NCBI GenBank assembly: GCA_002438805.1
Contig: DJQV01000005.1
Coordinates: forward strand, 1-51,522
Direction: 5' to 3'
Length of the DNA: 51,522 nucleotides
Source: Bacteroidales bacterium UBA6377
Lineage (GTDB): Bacteria; Bacteroidota; Bacteroidia; Bacteroidales; UBA932
The translations under genes and the position numbers were made by a program. The notes under the pieces were generated by a model. That model was not told where the DNA came from. It saw only the letters and a list, made by a program, of their open reading frames with translations, and did not search any database. Shown in pieces: positions 18,880 to 29,675 of the stretch; position 1 is the stretch's first letter, and each line of letters opens with the position of its first letter.

Positions 18880-19707
18880 ATGAAGATAATAATCACCAAC
18901 GATGACGGCTACAAATCCAAGGGGCTGCAAGCCCTGACCGGCATCATGCGCCGTTTCGGAGACCTCACGGTAGTGGCCCCGAAAGCCCCGCAGAGCGGGA
19001 TGTCGATGGCCGTATCCATGGGCCTCAGGCCGATCGCCGTCAAGAAGCTCACTAAAGAACCCGGGCTTGAACGCTGGTATCTGGACGGCACACCCGCCAG
19101 CTGCGTCAAGTTCGCCCTCGACAACATACTCTGGCCAGCAGAGCCCGACCTGGTAGTAAGCGGGATCAACCACGGGAGCAACGCAGCCACAGCCGCCATC
19201 TATTCCGGCACGATAGGAGCCGCGATGGAAGGCGCCGTCAACGGAGTGCTGTCGATCGGGGTCAGCCTTGACAGCTTTGACCCGGACGCCGATTTCTCAG
19301 CTGTGGAGAAGATGCTTCCGGACATCATCAGCAAGATCCTCAAGCATTCCGGACACCGCTACGGCCTGTTCTACAACATCAACTTCCCCGCCCTGCCCGC
19401 AGACAGGATCAAGGGGATCCGCTTCTGCCACATGGGCAAGGGGCATTGGGAAAAAGAATACCGGCCTTATGCTGAATTTCTCGCCGAGAGCGGAAAAACT
19501 CCTGACGAGGCGGCCCGAAAGTACCTTGACAGCCTGGAGGAAGGCGAAAGCGTATACGTGATGGCAGGAGAGTTCACCGACAACGGGGACAATGTCTACC
19601 CTGCCGACCACCAGCTAGTGTTGGACGGGTACGTGACCATAACCCCGCACAACATAGACAACACAGACGAGGCGGAACTGCGACACCTATGCGATACTAC
19701 CTTATAG
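18880..19707 (+). CDS. surE: 5'/3'-nucleotidase SurE
   Basis: 275 residues. SurE dephosphorylates nucleoside monophosphates using a divalent metal. The metal-binding TNDDG (6-10), the APKAPQSGMS loop and the VSGINHGSN motif are all present. The family is usually about 250 residues, so the length is normal. The stop codon lies 19 bases inside lpxB, so the two genes are translationally overlapped, a pairing also seen in other Bacteroidetes. Confidence 0.95.
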   Translation: MKIIITNDDGYKSKGLQALTGIMRRFGDLTVVAPKAPQSGMSMAVSMGLRPIAVKKLTKEPGLERWYLDGTPASCVKFALDNILWPAEPDLVVSGINHGSNAATAAIYSGTIGAAMEGAVNGVLSIGVSLDSFDPDADFSAVEKMLPDIISKILKHSGHRYGLFYNINFPALPADRIKGIRFCHMGKGHWEKEYRPYAEFLAESGKTPDEAARKYLDSLEEGESVYVMAGEFTDNGDNVYPADHQLVLDGYVTITPHNIDNTDEAELRHLCDTTL

Positions 19708-20843
19708 CGGGGGAAGCCTCGGGCGATCTCCACGGAAGCAATCTCATCAGAGGCCTCGCCGCCGAAGACCCGCAGGCGACCTTCAGATTCCGCGGAGGAG
19801 ACCTCATGCTTGAGGCTGCCCGGGAAAGCGGCGCAGCGTGCACCCTCGTCAAGCACTACCGGGACGGCGCCGTGATGGGTCTTTCGGAAGTCCTCTCCAA
19901 AGGGTTCAAGCTTCTGGGAGACCTCAAGCGGTGCGAAGAAGACATCCTCGCATGGAAGCCGGATGTCGTGATCCTCATAGACTACCCCGGCTTCAACATG
20001 AAAGTAGCCCGCTTCTGCCACGAAAAAGACCTGAAGGTCTTCTACTACATAGTCCCAAAGACATGGGCCTCGCGTGAAGGGCGCAATAGGCAGCTCAAAG
20101 AGTATGTGGACAGGCTCTTCATCGTCTTCCCTTTCGAGATCCAGTATTTCAATTCGCGCGGAATACCGTTCACCTACGAGGGTAACCCGCTCGTGGACGC
20201 CGTGGACTCTCATGTCTATTCATGCCCCGAAACCAGCAAGTACATAGCCATGCTCGCCGGTTCGAGAAAGGCCGAAATCTCCAGGATGATGCCGGTCCTG
20301 ATGCAGGTGGCGGACAGGCTTTCAAGCCTCGACAAATACCATGACTGGAAGTTCATCGTGGCCGGAGCCCCGTCCAGAAGCGAGGATGACTACAGGCCAT
20401 ACATTGGCGAAAGGAAAAACGTACGGCTCATATTCGGCCGCACCTACGACATTCTGAAATACGCCGAAGCCGCCGTCATAAATTCAGGCACGGCATCCCT
20501 CGAGGCAGCCCTGATCGGCACGCCACAGCTCGTCGGCTGGAACACATCAGCGCTCACATGGTTCGCCGCCAGGCACATCCTACATGTCCAGGACCACATC
20601 AAATACATCTCCCTTGGCAACCTGTGCCTAGACAGAGCCGTGTTCAAGGAATTCCTCCAGAACGATTTCAATCCGGACAACGTCTGCACGGAACTCAGGA
20701 GAATCCTTGAAGATGGGCAATACCGCGAAAAAATGGAGCAAGGCTACACAGAGATAAGAGAATCCCTCGGCGGAAGTGGAGCATCACGCAAAGTCGCAGC
20801 TGCCATGATAAAAGAACTCAATACTGCCTCTCGCCAAAGATAG
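19689..20843 (+). CDS. lpxB: Lipid-A-disaccharide synthase
   Basis: 384 residues. A GT19 glycosyltransferase that joins UDP-2,3-diacylglucosamine and lipid X to make the lipid A disaccharide at the inner membrane. The start RYYLIAGEASGDLHG is the family signature. DYPGFNMKVA, WASREGRNRQL and LAGSRKAEI (nucleotide-binding loop) follow in order. The gene overlaps surE at its start and converges with the yggS-type gene, overlapping it by 26 bases at the 3' ends. No terminator was seen in the overlap. Confidence 0.95.
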   Translation: MRYYLIAGEASGDLHGSNLIRGLAAEDPQATFRFRGGDLMLEAARESGAACTLVKHYRDGAVMGLSEVLSKGFKLLGDLKRCEEDILAWKPDVVILIDYPGFNMKVARFCHEKDLKVFYYIVPKTWASREGRNRQLKEYVDRLFIVFPFEIQYFNSRGIPFTYEGNPLVDAVDSHVYSCPETSKYIAMLAGSRKAEISRMMPVLMQVADRLSSLDKYHDWKFIVAGAPSRSEDDYRPYIGERKNVRLIFGRTYDILKYAEAAVINSGTASLEAALIGTPQLVGWNTSALTWFAARHILHVQDHIKYISLGNLCLDRAVFKEFLQNDFNPDNVCTELRRILEDGQYREKMEQGYTEIRESLGGSGASRKVAAAMIKELNTASRQR

Positions 20844-21495
20844 CCGTGCCGATACGGACTATGGTGGCCCCGTACTCTATGGCAATCCGCCAGTCTTCGG
20901 ACATCCCGATGGAGAGTTCCTTGAAATCTCCGTGCTCGGGGAAAAGGTCCTTGAGATAAGAGAAGAAATGGCTGATCCGTGCGAAGTCGGCACGGATGTC
21001 GTCTTCGTTGTCGGTATGGGTAGCCATCCCCATCAGGCCGCAGAACCGGACATTGCGGTAGTTGTCCGCCTTGAAAAGAATGTCGAGAATCTCCTCCTCC
21101 ACAAAGCCCTGCTTCGTCTGCTCGGCACCGATGTGCATCTCAAGCAGGACAGGTATCACCTTGCCGTTTTTCGCGCCCCACCCGTTGACATCCTCCAGAA
21201 GATGCAGACTGTCTATCGACTCGACCATGTCGGCATACGGCAGGACGAGTTTGAGTTTGTTGGTCTGGAGGTGGCCGATGAAATGCCAGACGAAATCCTC
21301 GCGAGGGACACCGAGCCGCCCGTGGATCTCCTCGATCTTCTGTGCGAACTCCTGGGGCCTGTTCTCCCCGAAACGGTGCTGCCCCGCATGGTAGGCTTCC
21401 ATTATGGCCTCGACCGGATGGAATTTGGAAACTGCCACCAGTTTGACTTCCGGCGGCAGTTCCTTCAAGATGTTGTCTATGTTTTCCTTTATCAT
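20818..21495 (-). CDS. YggS/PLPBP-type pyridoxal 5'-phosphate homeostasis protein
   Basis: About 225 residues from the ATG at 21495. The longer open frame upstream is not family-like and overlaps yidC. VKLVAVSKFHP contains the PLP-binding Lys. FGENRPQEF, WHFIGHLQTNK, GLMGMATH and LSIGMSEDW are the standard blocks of this alanine-racemase-fold family. These proteins bind PLP and keep cofactor and amino-acid pools balanced; they have no known enzyme activity. It starts 2 bases after the yidC stop, so it is the last gene of a DUF349-yidC-yggS operon. Confidence 0.93.
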   Translation of the reverse strand: MIKENIDNILKELPPEVKLVAVSKFHPVEAIMEAYHAGQHRFGENRPQEFAQKIEEIHGRLGVPREDFVWHFIGHLQTNKLKLVLPYADMVESIDSLHLLEDVNGWGAKNGKVIPVLLEMHIGAEQTKQGFVEEEILDILFKADNYRNVRFCGLMGMATHTDNEDDIRADFARISHFFSYLKDLFPEHGDFKELSIGMSEDWRIAIEYGATIVRIGTAIFGERQY

Positions 21496-21497
21496 GC

Positions 21498-23351
21498 CTA
21501 ACGGCGTTTCTGCTGTTGTTTGAGCTGCTGCTCCTGCATCCTCTGGACTTCCTCCAGCTTCTGCTGCCACTTGCTCTTCGGGAGCGGCTTGCCCTCGGAA
21601 GCGCGGACTTTCTCAAGAATCGCGTCCTTGTCTATGGACTTGCGGATCAGCCATGTCTGAAGTATGGAGATCAGCTGCGAGAGAAGATAATAGTAACTCA
21701 AGGCGGCGGAGAGGCTGTTGCAGATGAAGAACATCATTATAGGCATCATCCACAGGCTCATGAACCTCATCGATGCCGCGCTCGGGTCATTGGCGTTAGG
21801 CTGCGAAGCCATAGTCAACTTTGAGTAAACCCACATGGTCACAGCCATCAGAAGCGCAAAGAGCGACAGGTGATCGCCCAGAATAGGAATCCTTACCCCA
21901 TAGTCTATGATGGAATCATAGGCTGAAAGGTCGTGACACCACAGGAACGACTGCTGGCGCAGCTCGATGGACGCCGGGAAGAAGCGGAACATCGCCCAGA
22001 GGATAGGGAAAGTCAGAAGCATCGGGAGACATCCGCCCATAGGGCTCACCCCGGCACGCTTGTAGAGAGCCATGGTGGCCTGCTGCTTCTTGAGCATCTC
22101 CTGCTGGTTGTCGGTGTGCGGATACTTGGCGTTGATCTTGTCAAGTTCCGGCTTGAGGGCCGCCATCTTGGCTGAAGACGCATAGGACTTGTATGTCAGA
22201 GGGAAGACCACAAGTTTGATCACTATCGTCATCAAGAGGATGATGATACCGAAGTTGCTGATGAAACGGCTGAAGAAGTCGAACATCGGGATGATGGCAT
22301 ACTTGGTGAACCACCCCACGAGCCAGCCTCCAAGAGGGATTATCTTCTCATATTTCTGGTCATAACTCTTGAGTGTCTTGTAGTCGTTAGGACCGAAGTA
22401 GAATTCGAGCGGGACGCTGACATTGTCACCCTGACCGAGTTCCGCGCGCATCTTGGCGCTGCATGCCATGAGGTTGCGCTCCGGATCGTCCTGCTGGAAG
22501 AAATTAATTCCCAATTCCCCGGAAGAGAACTGCTGCGGAGCACGGACGATGGCGGAGAAGAACTGCTGCTGGAAAGCGAACCAGCTCAGACGTGACTCCA
22601 CCCTCTTGGATGCGCTGCGTCCGCGGCCGATCTCGACAGGCTTCTTGTCTCCGTCGAAATAGTAGTCAAGCTTGGAATACTGGGTCTCATTCTTATATCC
22701 TTTCTCCATCCTCGGCATTGTAAGCTCGAAATCAATGTCGTACGAACTGACATTGCGCGGTATGACACCCTGCATCCCCACGAAAGAGAGCTGGTTGTCC
22801 ACGCGGTAGCTCTGTCCGAGAAGGGTGTACTTCTGCTCGATGTACCCGCCCCCCTCGAAAGGCAGACGCATCACCACAGAACTGTCGGTCACTGCCGCAA
22901 CGGTGAAGTTAAAGTCTTTGGTCTGGATGTATTCACCGGTATAGAGACTCACCGAATACTCGGCTCCGCCAGGGCGGAAAATATACAGATCCGTGCTGTC
23001 GTAGTTGCGGAACTTCTTGAGCCTTACCGAATAAGGCTTGGCTCCGCGTGTGGTGAGCTTCATCTCGAGGACATCGTTCTCAAGCGTGACAATGCTCTCC
23101 TGTGCTTTGGTCGCGCTCTCAAGCAGGGAGTCCTTATAGATGGCCACCTGTCTGGCGGACTCTAGTACTGGCTCTCCGGGCTCGATGACAGCCTCGGATG
23201 CCATCTGCTGAGGCGGCATCTGCGAGAGAGCTATGGAATCCTGCTGAGCCTGAAGCTGCGCGGCCTTGCGGGCCCTGTCTGACTGAAAAACTGTAAACCC
23301 TATGAAAATAAGGGCGATGAGAACAAATCCGATTACCGAATTTTTATCCAT
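21498..23351 (-). CDS. yidC: Membrane protein insertase YidC
   Basis: 617 residues. YidC inserts proteins into the inner membrane, alone or with Sec. There is one N-terminal membrane helix (IGFVLIALIFIGFTVF, 8-23), a large periplasmic beta domain (about 60-350) and a C-terminal core with several helices (IIILLMTIVIKLVVFPLTYKS, GGCLPMLLTFPILWAMFRFF). The Lys/Arg-rich C-terminal tail (QQLKQQQKRR) is a ribosome-binding feature in some YidC proteins. The start ATG shares its A with the stop of the DUF349 gene (TAATG), indicating coupled translation. Confidence 0.96.
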   Translation of the reverse strand: MDKNSVIGFVLIALIFIGFTVFQSDRARKAAQLQAQQDSIALSQMPPQQMASEAVIEPGEPVLESARQVAIYKDSLLESATKAQESIVTLENDVLEMKLTTRGAKPYSVRLKKFRNYDSTDLYIFRPGGAEYSVSLYTGEYIQTKDFNFTVAAVTDSSVVMRLPFEGGGYIEQKYTLLGQSYRVDNQLSFVGMQGVIPRNVSSYDIDFELTMPRMEKGYKNETQYSKLDYYFDGDKKPVEIGRGRSASKRVESRLSWFAFQQQFFSAIVRAPQQFSSGELGINFFQQDDPERNLMACSAKMRAELGQGDNVSVPLEFYFGPNDYKTLKSYDQKYEKIIPLGGWLVGWFTKYAIIPMFDFFSRFISNFGIIILLMTIVIKLVVFPLTYKSYASSAKMAALKPELDKINAKYPHTDNQQEMLKKQQATMALYKRAGVSPMGGCLPMLLTFPILWAMFRFFPASIELRQQSFLWCHDLSAYDSIIDYGVRIPILGDHLSLFALLMAVTMWVYSKLTMASQPNANDPSAASMRFMSLWMMPIMMFFICNSLSAALSYYYLLSQLISILQTWLIRKSIDKDAILEKVRASEGKPLPKSKWQQKLEEVQRMQEQQLKQQQKRR

Positions 23352-25123
23352 TATCTGCTTTCCTCCTCTGCTTTACGAATCTGGGCTTCAAGGTCTTTGA
23401 GCTCTTCCTTCGCCTTGTCAATCTTCTCCTGCATCTGCCTTATAAGCGGTTCACTGTTCTTTGAAGCAGAGAAAAATCCTATGTTGTTCTCGTAAGTGGT
23501 GATGTTCTGCTGAAGGGCGCGGTACTTGCTGACAAGGGCGTCCTTAGGACTCTGGACAGCATCTCTCCTTCCGGGACGGCCGGAGCGTGGGCTTTGGGAG
23601 AAAAGCGGGAAAGCCTTCTTCATGGCGTCACGGAACGCATCGTTGACATTGTCCTTCTCCTTGTACGGGACGTGTCCGATGGCCTGCCAGCGCTCGTTGA
23701 ATGAACGCATTTTCTCGGCATTGGCTGTCTCGTCGTCGCCCGGAGTGTACGCGAGCACTTCCTCGATAAGTTTCTTTTTGGCTCTGAGGTTGGAGTAGAA
23801 ATCATTGTCAGTGGAGGCGTTGGCGTCACGCTTCTCGAAGAACTCATCGCATGCGGCGCGGAAACGTTTCCATAACTGCTCAGACTTCTTGCGTGGCACT
23901 GAACCTATTTCTTTCCACTGCTTCTGCAAGGCCACATACTGGTCGGCCGTCTTCTTCCAGTCGGTGCTGTCCTTGAGGGCCTCGGCCTGGTCGATCAAGG
24001 CCTGCTTCTTCTCGAGGTTGGCGTTGAGGTTGTCCTTTATATCCGTGAAATATGCCCTCTTTTTTGCGAAGAAAGCATCGCACGCGGCACGGAAGCGGTC
24101 GTAGATCTTCTGGTTCTCCTTCTTGGTGGCATAACCGATCTTGCGCCACTCCTGCTGCAGGGACTCTATCTCCTTGGTCAGCGCTGTCCAGTCGGCTGAG
24201 GTCCTGACATCCGTGGCGGCTATTTCCTCGAGCTTCTCGCACAGTGCCCTCTTCTTCTCGAGATTCTCCTCCTGCTGCTCTTTAAGTCCCTCGAAATGAG
24301 CCTGATAGCGCTTATTGATGACTGCGGTTGCAGCCTTGAAACGGTTCCATATATCCTCGCGTTTCTCCTTGGCCACCGGGCCGTACTCCTTCCACTGTTC
24401 GTGGAGCTTCTGGAGTTCGTGGAACGCGTTCACGACATTGTCGTTCTCGGCAAGCTTCTCAGCCGCCTCGCAGAACGCCTCCTTGGCCTCAAGGTTTTTG
24501 CGGAAGTCCAGATCGCGCAGGTCGCGGTTGATCTTGACCATGTCGTAGAACTTCTCCACATAGTACTGGTAAGTGTCGTTTATATCCCTGTAGGCTGTCG
24601 CCGGTACCGGGCCGGCATCCCTCCAGCGGTTCTGAAGTTCACGGAACACCGGGAAACGGGCGCTCACATCCTCCTGGCCTTCCACAAGAGCCTTGAGCTC
24701 GTCTATGACGGCCTGCTTCTTGGCGAGGTTGGCTTCACGCTGTTCATCCTGCTGGCGGTTGAACTCCGCGCGCTCCTTTTTGTAGTCGGAATACATCGCC
24801 TTGAAGTTCTGCTCGACAGCCTCGAAAGGGTTGTCCGCGCCTTCGGCGGCAGTCTCTTCGCCCTTGAGTTTGGAGAGCAGTTTGTAGAAAGCCGACTTGA
24901 TGGACTCGGCCTCCTTGGAGCGCATCATGCTGTCCGCCCCGGACTTCAGTTTGACAAAAAGATCGGAAAGTTCTGCAAGAGATTTGCCGGAGAGATCCTC
25001 CAGCTTGTCGCCGACCGCTTCCGCCTTGTCGGAGATGCCTGTGCTTTCAAGCAGATCACCGGCCTTATCCGCTACCTCTGAAACGACCTCTTGGATCTTC
25101 TCAGGAAAGTTGTTTTCGCTCAT
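23351..25123 (-). CDS. DUF349 repeat coiled-coil protein
   Basis: About 590 residues from the ATG at 25123. An in-frame upstream ATG at 25156 falls within the promoter region and is unlikely. At least five DUF349 repeats are visible, each with a core like LQNRWRDAGPVP, LHEQWKEYGPVA, LQQEWRKIGYAT and LQKQWKEIGSVP, spaced about 70-75 residues apart. A coiled-coil tail (IDKAKEELKDLEAQIRKAEE) closes the protein. The charged, helical repeats suggest an RNA- or ribosome-associated role, but no activity is established. Co-transcribed with yidC. Confidence 0.88.
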   Translation of the reverse strand: MSENNFPEKIQEVVSEVADKAGDLLESTGISDKAEAVGDKLEDLSGKSLAELSDLFVKLKSGADSMMRSKEAESIKSAFYKLLSKLKGEETAAEGADNPFEAVEQNFKAMYSDYKKERAEFNRQQDEQREANLAKKQAVIDELKALVEGQEDVSARFPVFRELQNRWRDAGPVPATAYRDINDTYQYYVEKFYDMVKINRDLRDLDFRKNLEAKEAFCEAAEKLAENDNVVNAFHELQKLHEQWKEYGPVAKEKREDIWNRFKAATAVINKRYQAHFEGLKEQQEENLEKKRALCEKLEEIAATDVRTSADWTALTKEIESLQQEWRKIGYATKKENQKIYDRFRAACDAFFAKKRAYFTDIKDNLNANLEKKQALIDQAEALKDSTDWKKTADQYVALQKQWKEIGSVPRKKSEQLWKRFRAACDEFFEKRDANASTDNDFYSNLRAKKKLIEEVLAYTPGDDETANAEKMRSFNERWQAIGHVPYKEKDNVNDAFRDAMKKAFPLFSQSPRSGRPGRRDAVQSPKDALVSKYRALQQNITTYENNIGFFSASKNSEPLIRQMQEKIDKAKEELKDLEAQIRKAEEESR

Positions 25124-25153
25124 AATCGATTTAGAGTATTTATTATAACCCAA

Positions 25154-25161
25154 CAAATATA
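25154..25161 (-). promoter_or_regulatory. Candidate -7 box of the DUF349-yidC-yggS operon
   Basis: Minus-strand TATATTTG about 30 bases before the DUF349 ATG. A TTG lies 22 bases upstream, slightly farther than the consensus. Confidence 0.5.
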
Positions 25162-25205
25162 CGAATTAAAAAACATACACGGTCAAGTTATCCGCCAAGA
25201 TTGAC

Positions 25206-25213
25206 TAAATTTG
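25206..25213 (+). promoter_or_regulatory. Candidate -7 box of trmD
   Basis: TAAATTTG 20 bases before the trmD ATG at 25234. It excludes the longer TTG-initiated frame from 25201, whose start lies within this promoter. Confidence 0.5.
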
Positions 25214-25233
25214 CAGTAAAATCAGACAGATAT

Positions 25234-25917
25234 ATGAGAATAGACATTCTTACGGTGGTTCCGGAGCTGCTGGACAGCCCGCTGTCCCACTCGATAGTGG
25301 GGCGCGCGCGCAAGAAAGGGCTCGCCGACATATTCATCCACGACCTGCGCAAATACGGGCTCGGCCCGAGGAAGAACGTGGACGACTACAGCTACGGCGG
25401 AGACGCGGGCATGGTGATGACCATCGAGCCGGTCTACCGTATGATGGAGGAGCTCAAGGCCGGGCGGGACTATGACGAGATCATCTACATGTCCCCGGAC
25501 GGGGAGACGCTCAACCAGGGCATGGCCAACGGCCTCTCCCTCAAAAACAACATCATGATCCTCTGCGGGCACTACAAAGGCATCGACCACAGGATAAGGG
25601 AGCATCTCATCACGCGCGAAATCTCCGTCGGAGACTATGTTGTGAGCGGGGGCGAGATTCCCGCCGCGCTTCTGACCGATGCCATCGTCCGTCTCATCCC
25701 CGGAGTGCTCACAGACGAGACCTCCGCCCTGTCGGACTGCTTCCAGGACGAGCTCCTCTCCCCACCCGTATACACGCGACCGGCCGAATTCAACGGCTGG
25801 AAAGTGCCGGAAGTCCTGCTCAGCGGCAACCCGAAACTCATACGTGAATGGCAGGACGAACAGGCTCTGGAAAGGACCAGAAAACTGCGTCCGGAACTAC
25901 TTAATAAAGAAATTTAA
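25234..25917 (+). CDS. trmD: tRNA (guanine-N1-)-methyltransferase TrmD
   Basis: 227 residues. It methylates G37 of tRNAs next to the anticodon, using S-adenosylmethionine in a deep trefoil knot. Signature segments are DDYSYGGDAGMVM, YMSPDGETLNQ, LCGHYKGIDHR and EISVGDYVVSGGE, the knot and catalytic loop. CFQDELLSPPVYTRP is the conserved C-terminal segment. The start was set at the ATG with the family-typical RIDILTVVPELL. It is a single gene, followed by a separate small transcription unit. Confidence 0.96.
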   Translation: MRIDILTVVPELLDSPLSHSIVGRARKKGLADIFIHDLRKYGLGPRKNVDDYSYGGDAGMVMTIEPVYRMMEELKAGRDYDEIIYMSPDGETLNQGMANGLSLKNNIMILCGHYKGIDHRIREHLITREISVGDYVVSGGEIPAALLTDAIVRLIPGVLTDETSALSDCFQDELLSPPVYTRPAEFNGWKVPEVLLSGNPKLIREWQDEQALERTRKLRPELLNKEI

Positions 25918-25956
25918 AAATTGCAGAAATTTTTTTCAAAAATAATTGAAAAAGTA

Positions 25957-25986
25957 TTGCATATCCAAAAAAGATGCGTACCTTTG
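25957..25986 (+). promoter_or_regulatory. Promoter of a short transcript downstream of trmD
   Basis: TTG (25957-25959), 19 bases, TACCTTTG (25979-25986): a full match to the Bacteroidetes consensus. The next gene on the plus strand is almost 1 kb away, beyond a strong terminator. Confidence 0.7.
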
Positions 25987-25991
25987 CTTTC

Positions 25992-26112
25992 GGAAATGAA
26001 ACAACTCAGCCGCCGGTTTCGGCCGCGGCATCTAACCAACGATAATTAACCTTCTATAAGGTAATACACTACTAACTAACCGTAAACCCCCGCTGAGAAG
26101 CGGGGGTTTGTC
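25992..26112 (+). ncRNA. Candidate small RNA (about 120 nt) with own promoter and terminator
   Basis: A consensus promoter and a strong intrinsic terminator bound about 120 bases with no substantial gene. The 5' part is GC-rich with a GCCG/CGGC stem, the middle is AT-rich and unstructured, and the 3' end is the hairpin at 26084-26109. An ATG at 25996 opens an 18-codon frame ending at 26049 that would give a very basic peptide (MKQLSRRFRPRHLTNDN). It could be a leader peptide or chance. I recognise no Rfam family; it is not tmRNA, SRP RNA or 6S by visible motifs. Confidence 0.45.
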
Positions 26113-26113
26113 G
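26084..26113 (+). terminator. Strong intrinsic terminator
   Basis: A perfect 10-bp stem AAACCCCCGC / GCGGGGGTTT (26084-26093 and 26100-26109) with a TGAGAA loop. It ends the short transcript and may also serve the convergent cyclase gene, since the minus strand continues TTTAC. Confidence 0.85.
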
Positions 26114-26169
26114 TTGATTTATATCTTGTTATGCGGCCATGAGACTGTTGCCCCACACGGCCTGCGGAC

Positions 26170-26940
26170 TCACTTCACCAGTACGAGGCTCACTTCATAC
26201 AGGCGCGGCCAGTTCTTGCCTGTCAGCCATATTTTCCCCGTCTTCTTGTCATAGGCTATCCCGTTCAGCACATCGGTGTCGGGTCTGCGCAGTTTGTCGG
26301 GCAGCAGGCCGGTGCAGTCCACCGTGGCTTCAACCCGACCGTCGGAAGGATTGATGATGACTATCATGTCAGTCATGTAGACGTTGGCCCAGATTTTCCC
26401 GTCTATCCACTCAAGCTCGTTGAGCAGCCTGACCGGCCTGCCGTTGAGCTTGACATCCAGGGTCTTGACCTGCTTGAAGTCTTTGGTGAGATAATAGATC
26501 CTCGAAGATCCGTCGGAGGCTATGAGCGACTTCCCGTCTGTGGTGAGGCCCCAGCCCTCGCGCGGGTAAGAATAAGTCTTCTCGTATTTGAGCGTCGCCG
26601 CGTCGTAGACAAAGGCAACCTTGTTGGTCCAGGTGAGGATGAAGAGTTTGCCGTCCAGCATCACGGAACCCTCCCCGAAATACTTGCGCGCGAAATCGAG
26701 CCGCCTCGCGACCTTGCCCGTGGTGTAATCAACCACGCGGAACGTGGAGCCCCCGTACTGGCCTGTGCTCTCGTACATCTGCCCCCCGTCATAGAACAGC
26801 CCCTGGGTGTAGGCGGCGGTGTCGTGGTGGTACTCTTTCACCACCTTTAGCTTATATTGTGTGACCTTGGCCTGGCATCCAGTGGAAACAGCTCCGCAAA
26901 GTCCCGCAAGCAACAAAAATGAAATTAACCTCTTTTTCAT
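26170..26940 (-). CDS. Glutaminyl-peptide cyclotransferase-like lipoprotein
   Basis: 256 residues. It belongs to the plant/bacterial beta-propeller glutaminyl cyclase family (PF05096), which turns N-terminal Gln of peptides into pyroglutamate. Visible blocks are YTQGLFYDGGQMYESTGQYG, FGEGSVML, EGWGLTTDGKSLIASDGS, LNELEWIDGKIWANVY and LNGIAYDKKTGKIWLTGKNWP. The N-terminus is a lipoprotein signal with lipobox STGC (Cys22), so it should sit in the envelope. It is divergent from pyrG. Fit to the family is good; the activity itself is inferred. Confidence 0.9.
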   Translation of the reverse strand: MKKRLISFLLLAGLCGAVSTGCQAKVTQYKLKVVKEYHHDTAAYTQGLFYDGGQMYESTGQYGGSTFRVVDYTTGKVARRLDFARKYFGEGSVMLDGKLFILTWTNKVAFVYDAATLKYEKTYSYPREGWGLTTDGKSLIASDGSSRIYYLTKDFKQVKTLDVKLNGRPVRLLNELEWIDGKIWANVYMTDMIVIINPSDGRVEATVDCTGLLPDKLRRPDTDVLNGIAYDKKTGKIWLTGKNWPRLYEVSLVLVK

Positions 26941-26964
26941 AGCCGCGAATTTACAAACTAATTG

Positions 26965-26972
26965 TATATTTG
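26965..26972 (+). promoter_or_regulatory. Candidate -7 box of pyrG
   Basis: TATATTTG ending 9 bases before the pyrG ATG at 26982, so the mRNA would have a leader of only a few bases. No clear -33 element. Confidence 0.5.
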
Positions 26973-26981
26973 CGTCCCGTT

Positions 26982-28598
<1,617 letters not shown>

Positions 28599-28640
28599 AA
28601 TATTTTTACTATATTAGCGGCTTACAATTTTATTAACCAG

Positions 28641-29621
28641 ATGAAAACAAACCTTATCGCTACAGCTGCCGCAGCAGCTGTAGTCCTTTTTGCTGCGGGA
28701 TGCAACAAAGAGGAAGTCAAGACTCCGCTTGTATCACCGGAGCCAAGTTATGTAGTGTCAGTAGACTCCAAAGCCTACGAGTTCAGCTGGACAGCGGTCG
28801 AGAACGCCTCCGCCTATTCCTACAAGGTGGTCGCAGCTGACGGCACCGTCGCCAAAGAAGATGCGGCATGCACTGCCACTGAAGCGTCAGTGAGCGGACT
28901 TGCCGCCGGGACTGAATATACCTTCAGCGTGTCCGCAGTGGCTACCGAGGGCACTTCCGATGCCGATTCAGAAGCCGCATCCATCAAATTCACAGCCGTC
29001 GCCATCCCAGGCTCGGCCATAACTGATGCCGGTGCCTGCCTCACATGGAAAGCCAATGCCGAGACATACTCATACCGGCTCGTCGCAAAGGATGCACCTC
29101 AGACGGACCTTCTCAAAGAGGATGGATTGACAGATACTTACCTGACATTCAAAGGCCTCTCAGCAGCAACCTCATACATCGCATACGTCAACGATGTGCC
29201 TTATCTCTTCACGACCGCCGACGCCTCGACAGCAGAGAAGCCATGGGTTGCGGTAGTGTTCGAATACAAGGAACTCTCAGGCAAGAATACCCTTTACTGC
29301 CACAACGTCCCTAACAGCGCCGTCAAAGACTACTTCACGACAACTGACAATGTCAATGTGATCGGAGAGGGGATGGCCACGGAGAGCAAATACGCATACT
29401 ATGTCGTCCTGGACTATGAGGATAATGTGCCAGGTGTATACGCCAACACTCCTGTACACAAGTTCAATGACAACGGTGCAGGCTGGAAGGCCGGAAGCAA
29501 TCTCTTCTATGCCGCAGTAGGCGAGGACAAGAACGGCAACGACGTGCTCAACTGGTTCTGGCTTGAGATGCCGGAGAATCCGGGAGATGACGTCAAAGTT
29601 CTCGACGGCAAGGTAAAATAG
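28641..29621 (+). CDS. Fibronectin type III-like lipoprotein of unknown function
   Basis: 326 residues. The lipoprotein signal ends in AAGC (Cys21). Two Fn3-like repeats are visible: FSWTAVENASAYSYKVVAAD to LAAGTEYTFSVSAVATEG (about 48-105), and LTWKANAETYSYRLVAKD to LSAATSYIAYV (about 133-185). The remaining 140 residues (KPWVAVVFEYKELSGKNTLY to the end) match nothing I recognise. Surface-exposed binding or structural role is an inference from the architecture. It lies 42 bases after pyrG and ends at a clear terminator. Confidence 0.75.
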   Translation: MKTNLIATAAAAAVVLFAAGCNKEEVKTPLVSPEPSYVVSVDSKAYEFSWTAVENASAYSYKVVAADGTVAKEDAACTATEASVSGLAAGTEYTFSVSAVATEGTSDADSEAASIKFTAVAIPGSAITDAGACLTWKANAETYSYRLVAKDAPQTDLLKEDGLTDTYLTFKGLSAATSYIAYVNDVPYLFTTADASTAEKPWVAVVFEYKELSGKNTLYCHNVPNSAVKDYFTTTDNVNVIGEGMATESKYAYYVVLDYEDNVPGVYANTPVHKFNDNGAGWKAGSNLFYAAVGEDKNGNDVLNWFWLEMPENPGDDVKVLDGKVK

Positions 29622-29675
29622 TTATTTTGTCCGGCAGAAAGCCTTTTCGCCGAAAAAACACAGTTAAAAGTTACG

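Noticed and set aside
21496..21570. Longer YggS start with an Ala/Gly-rich extension
   Set aside because: The extension lies entirely within the yidC coding end and is absent from the family; the ATG at 21495 fits the family start.
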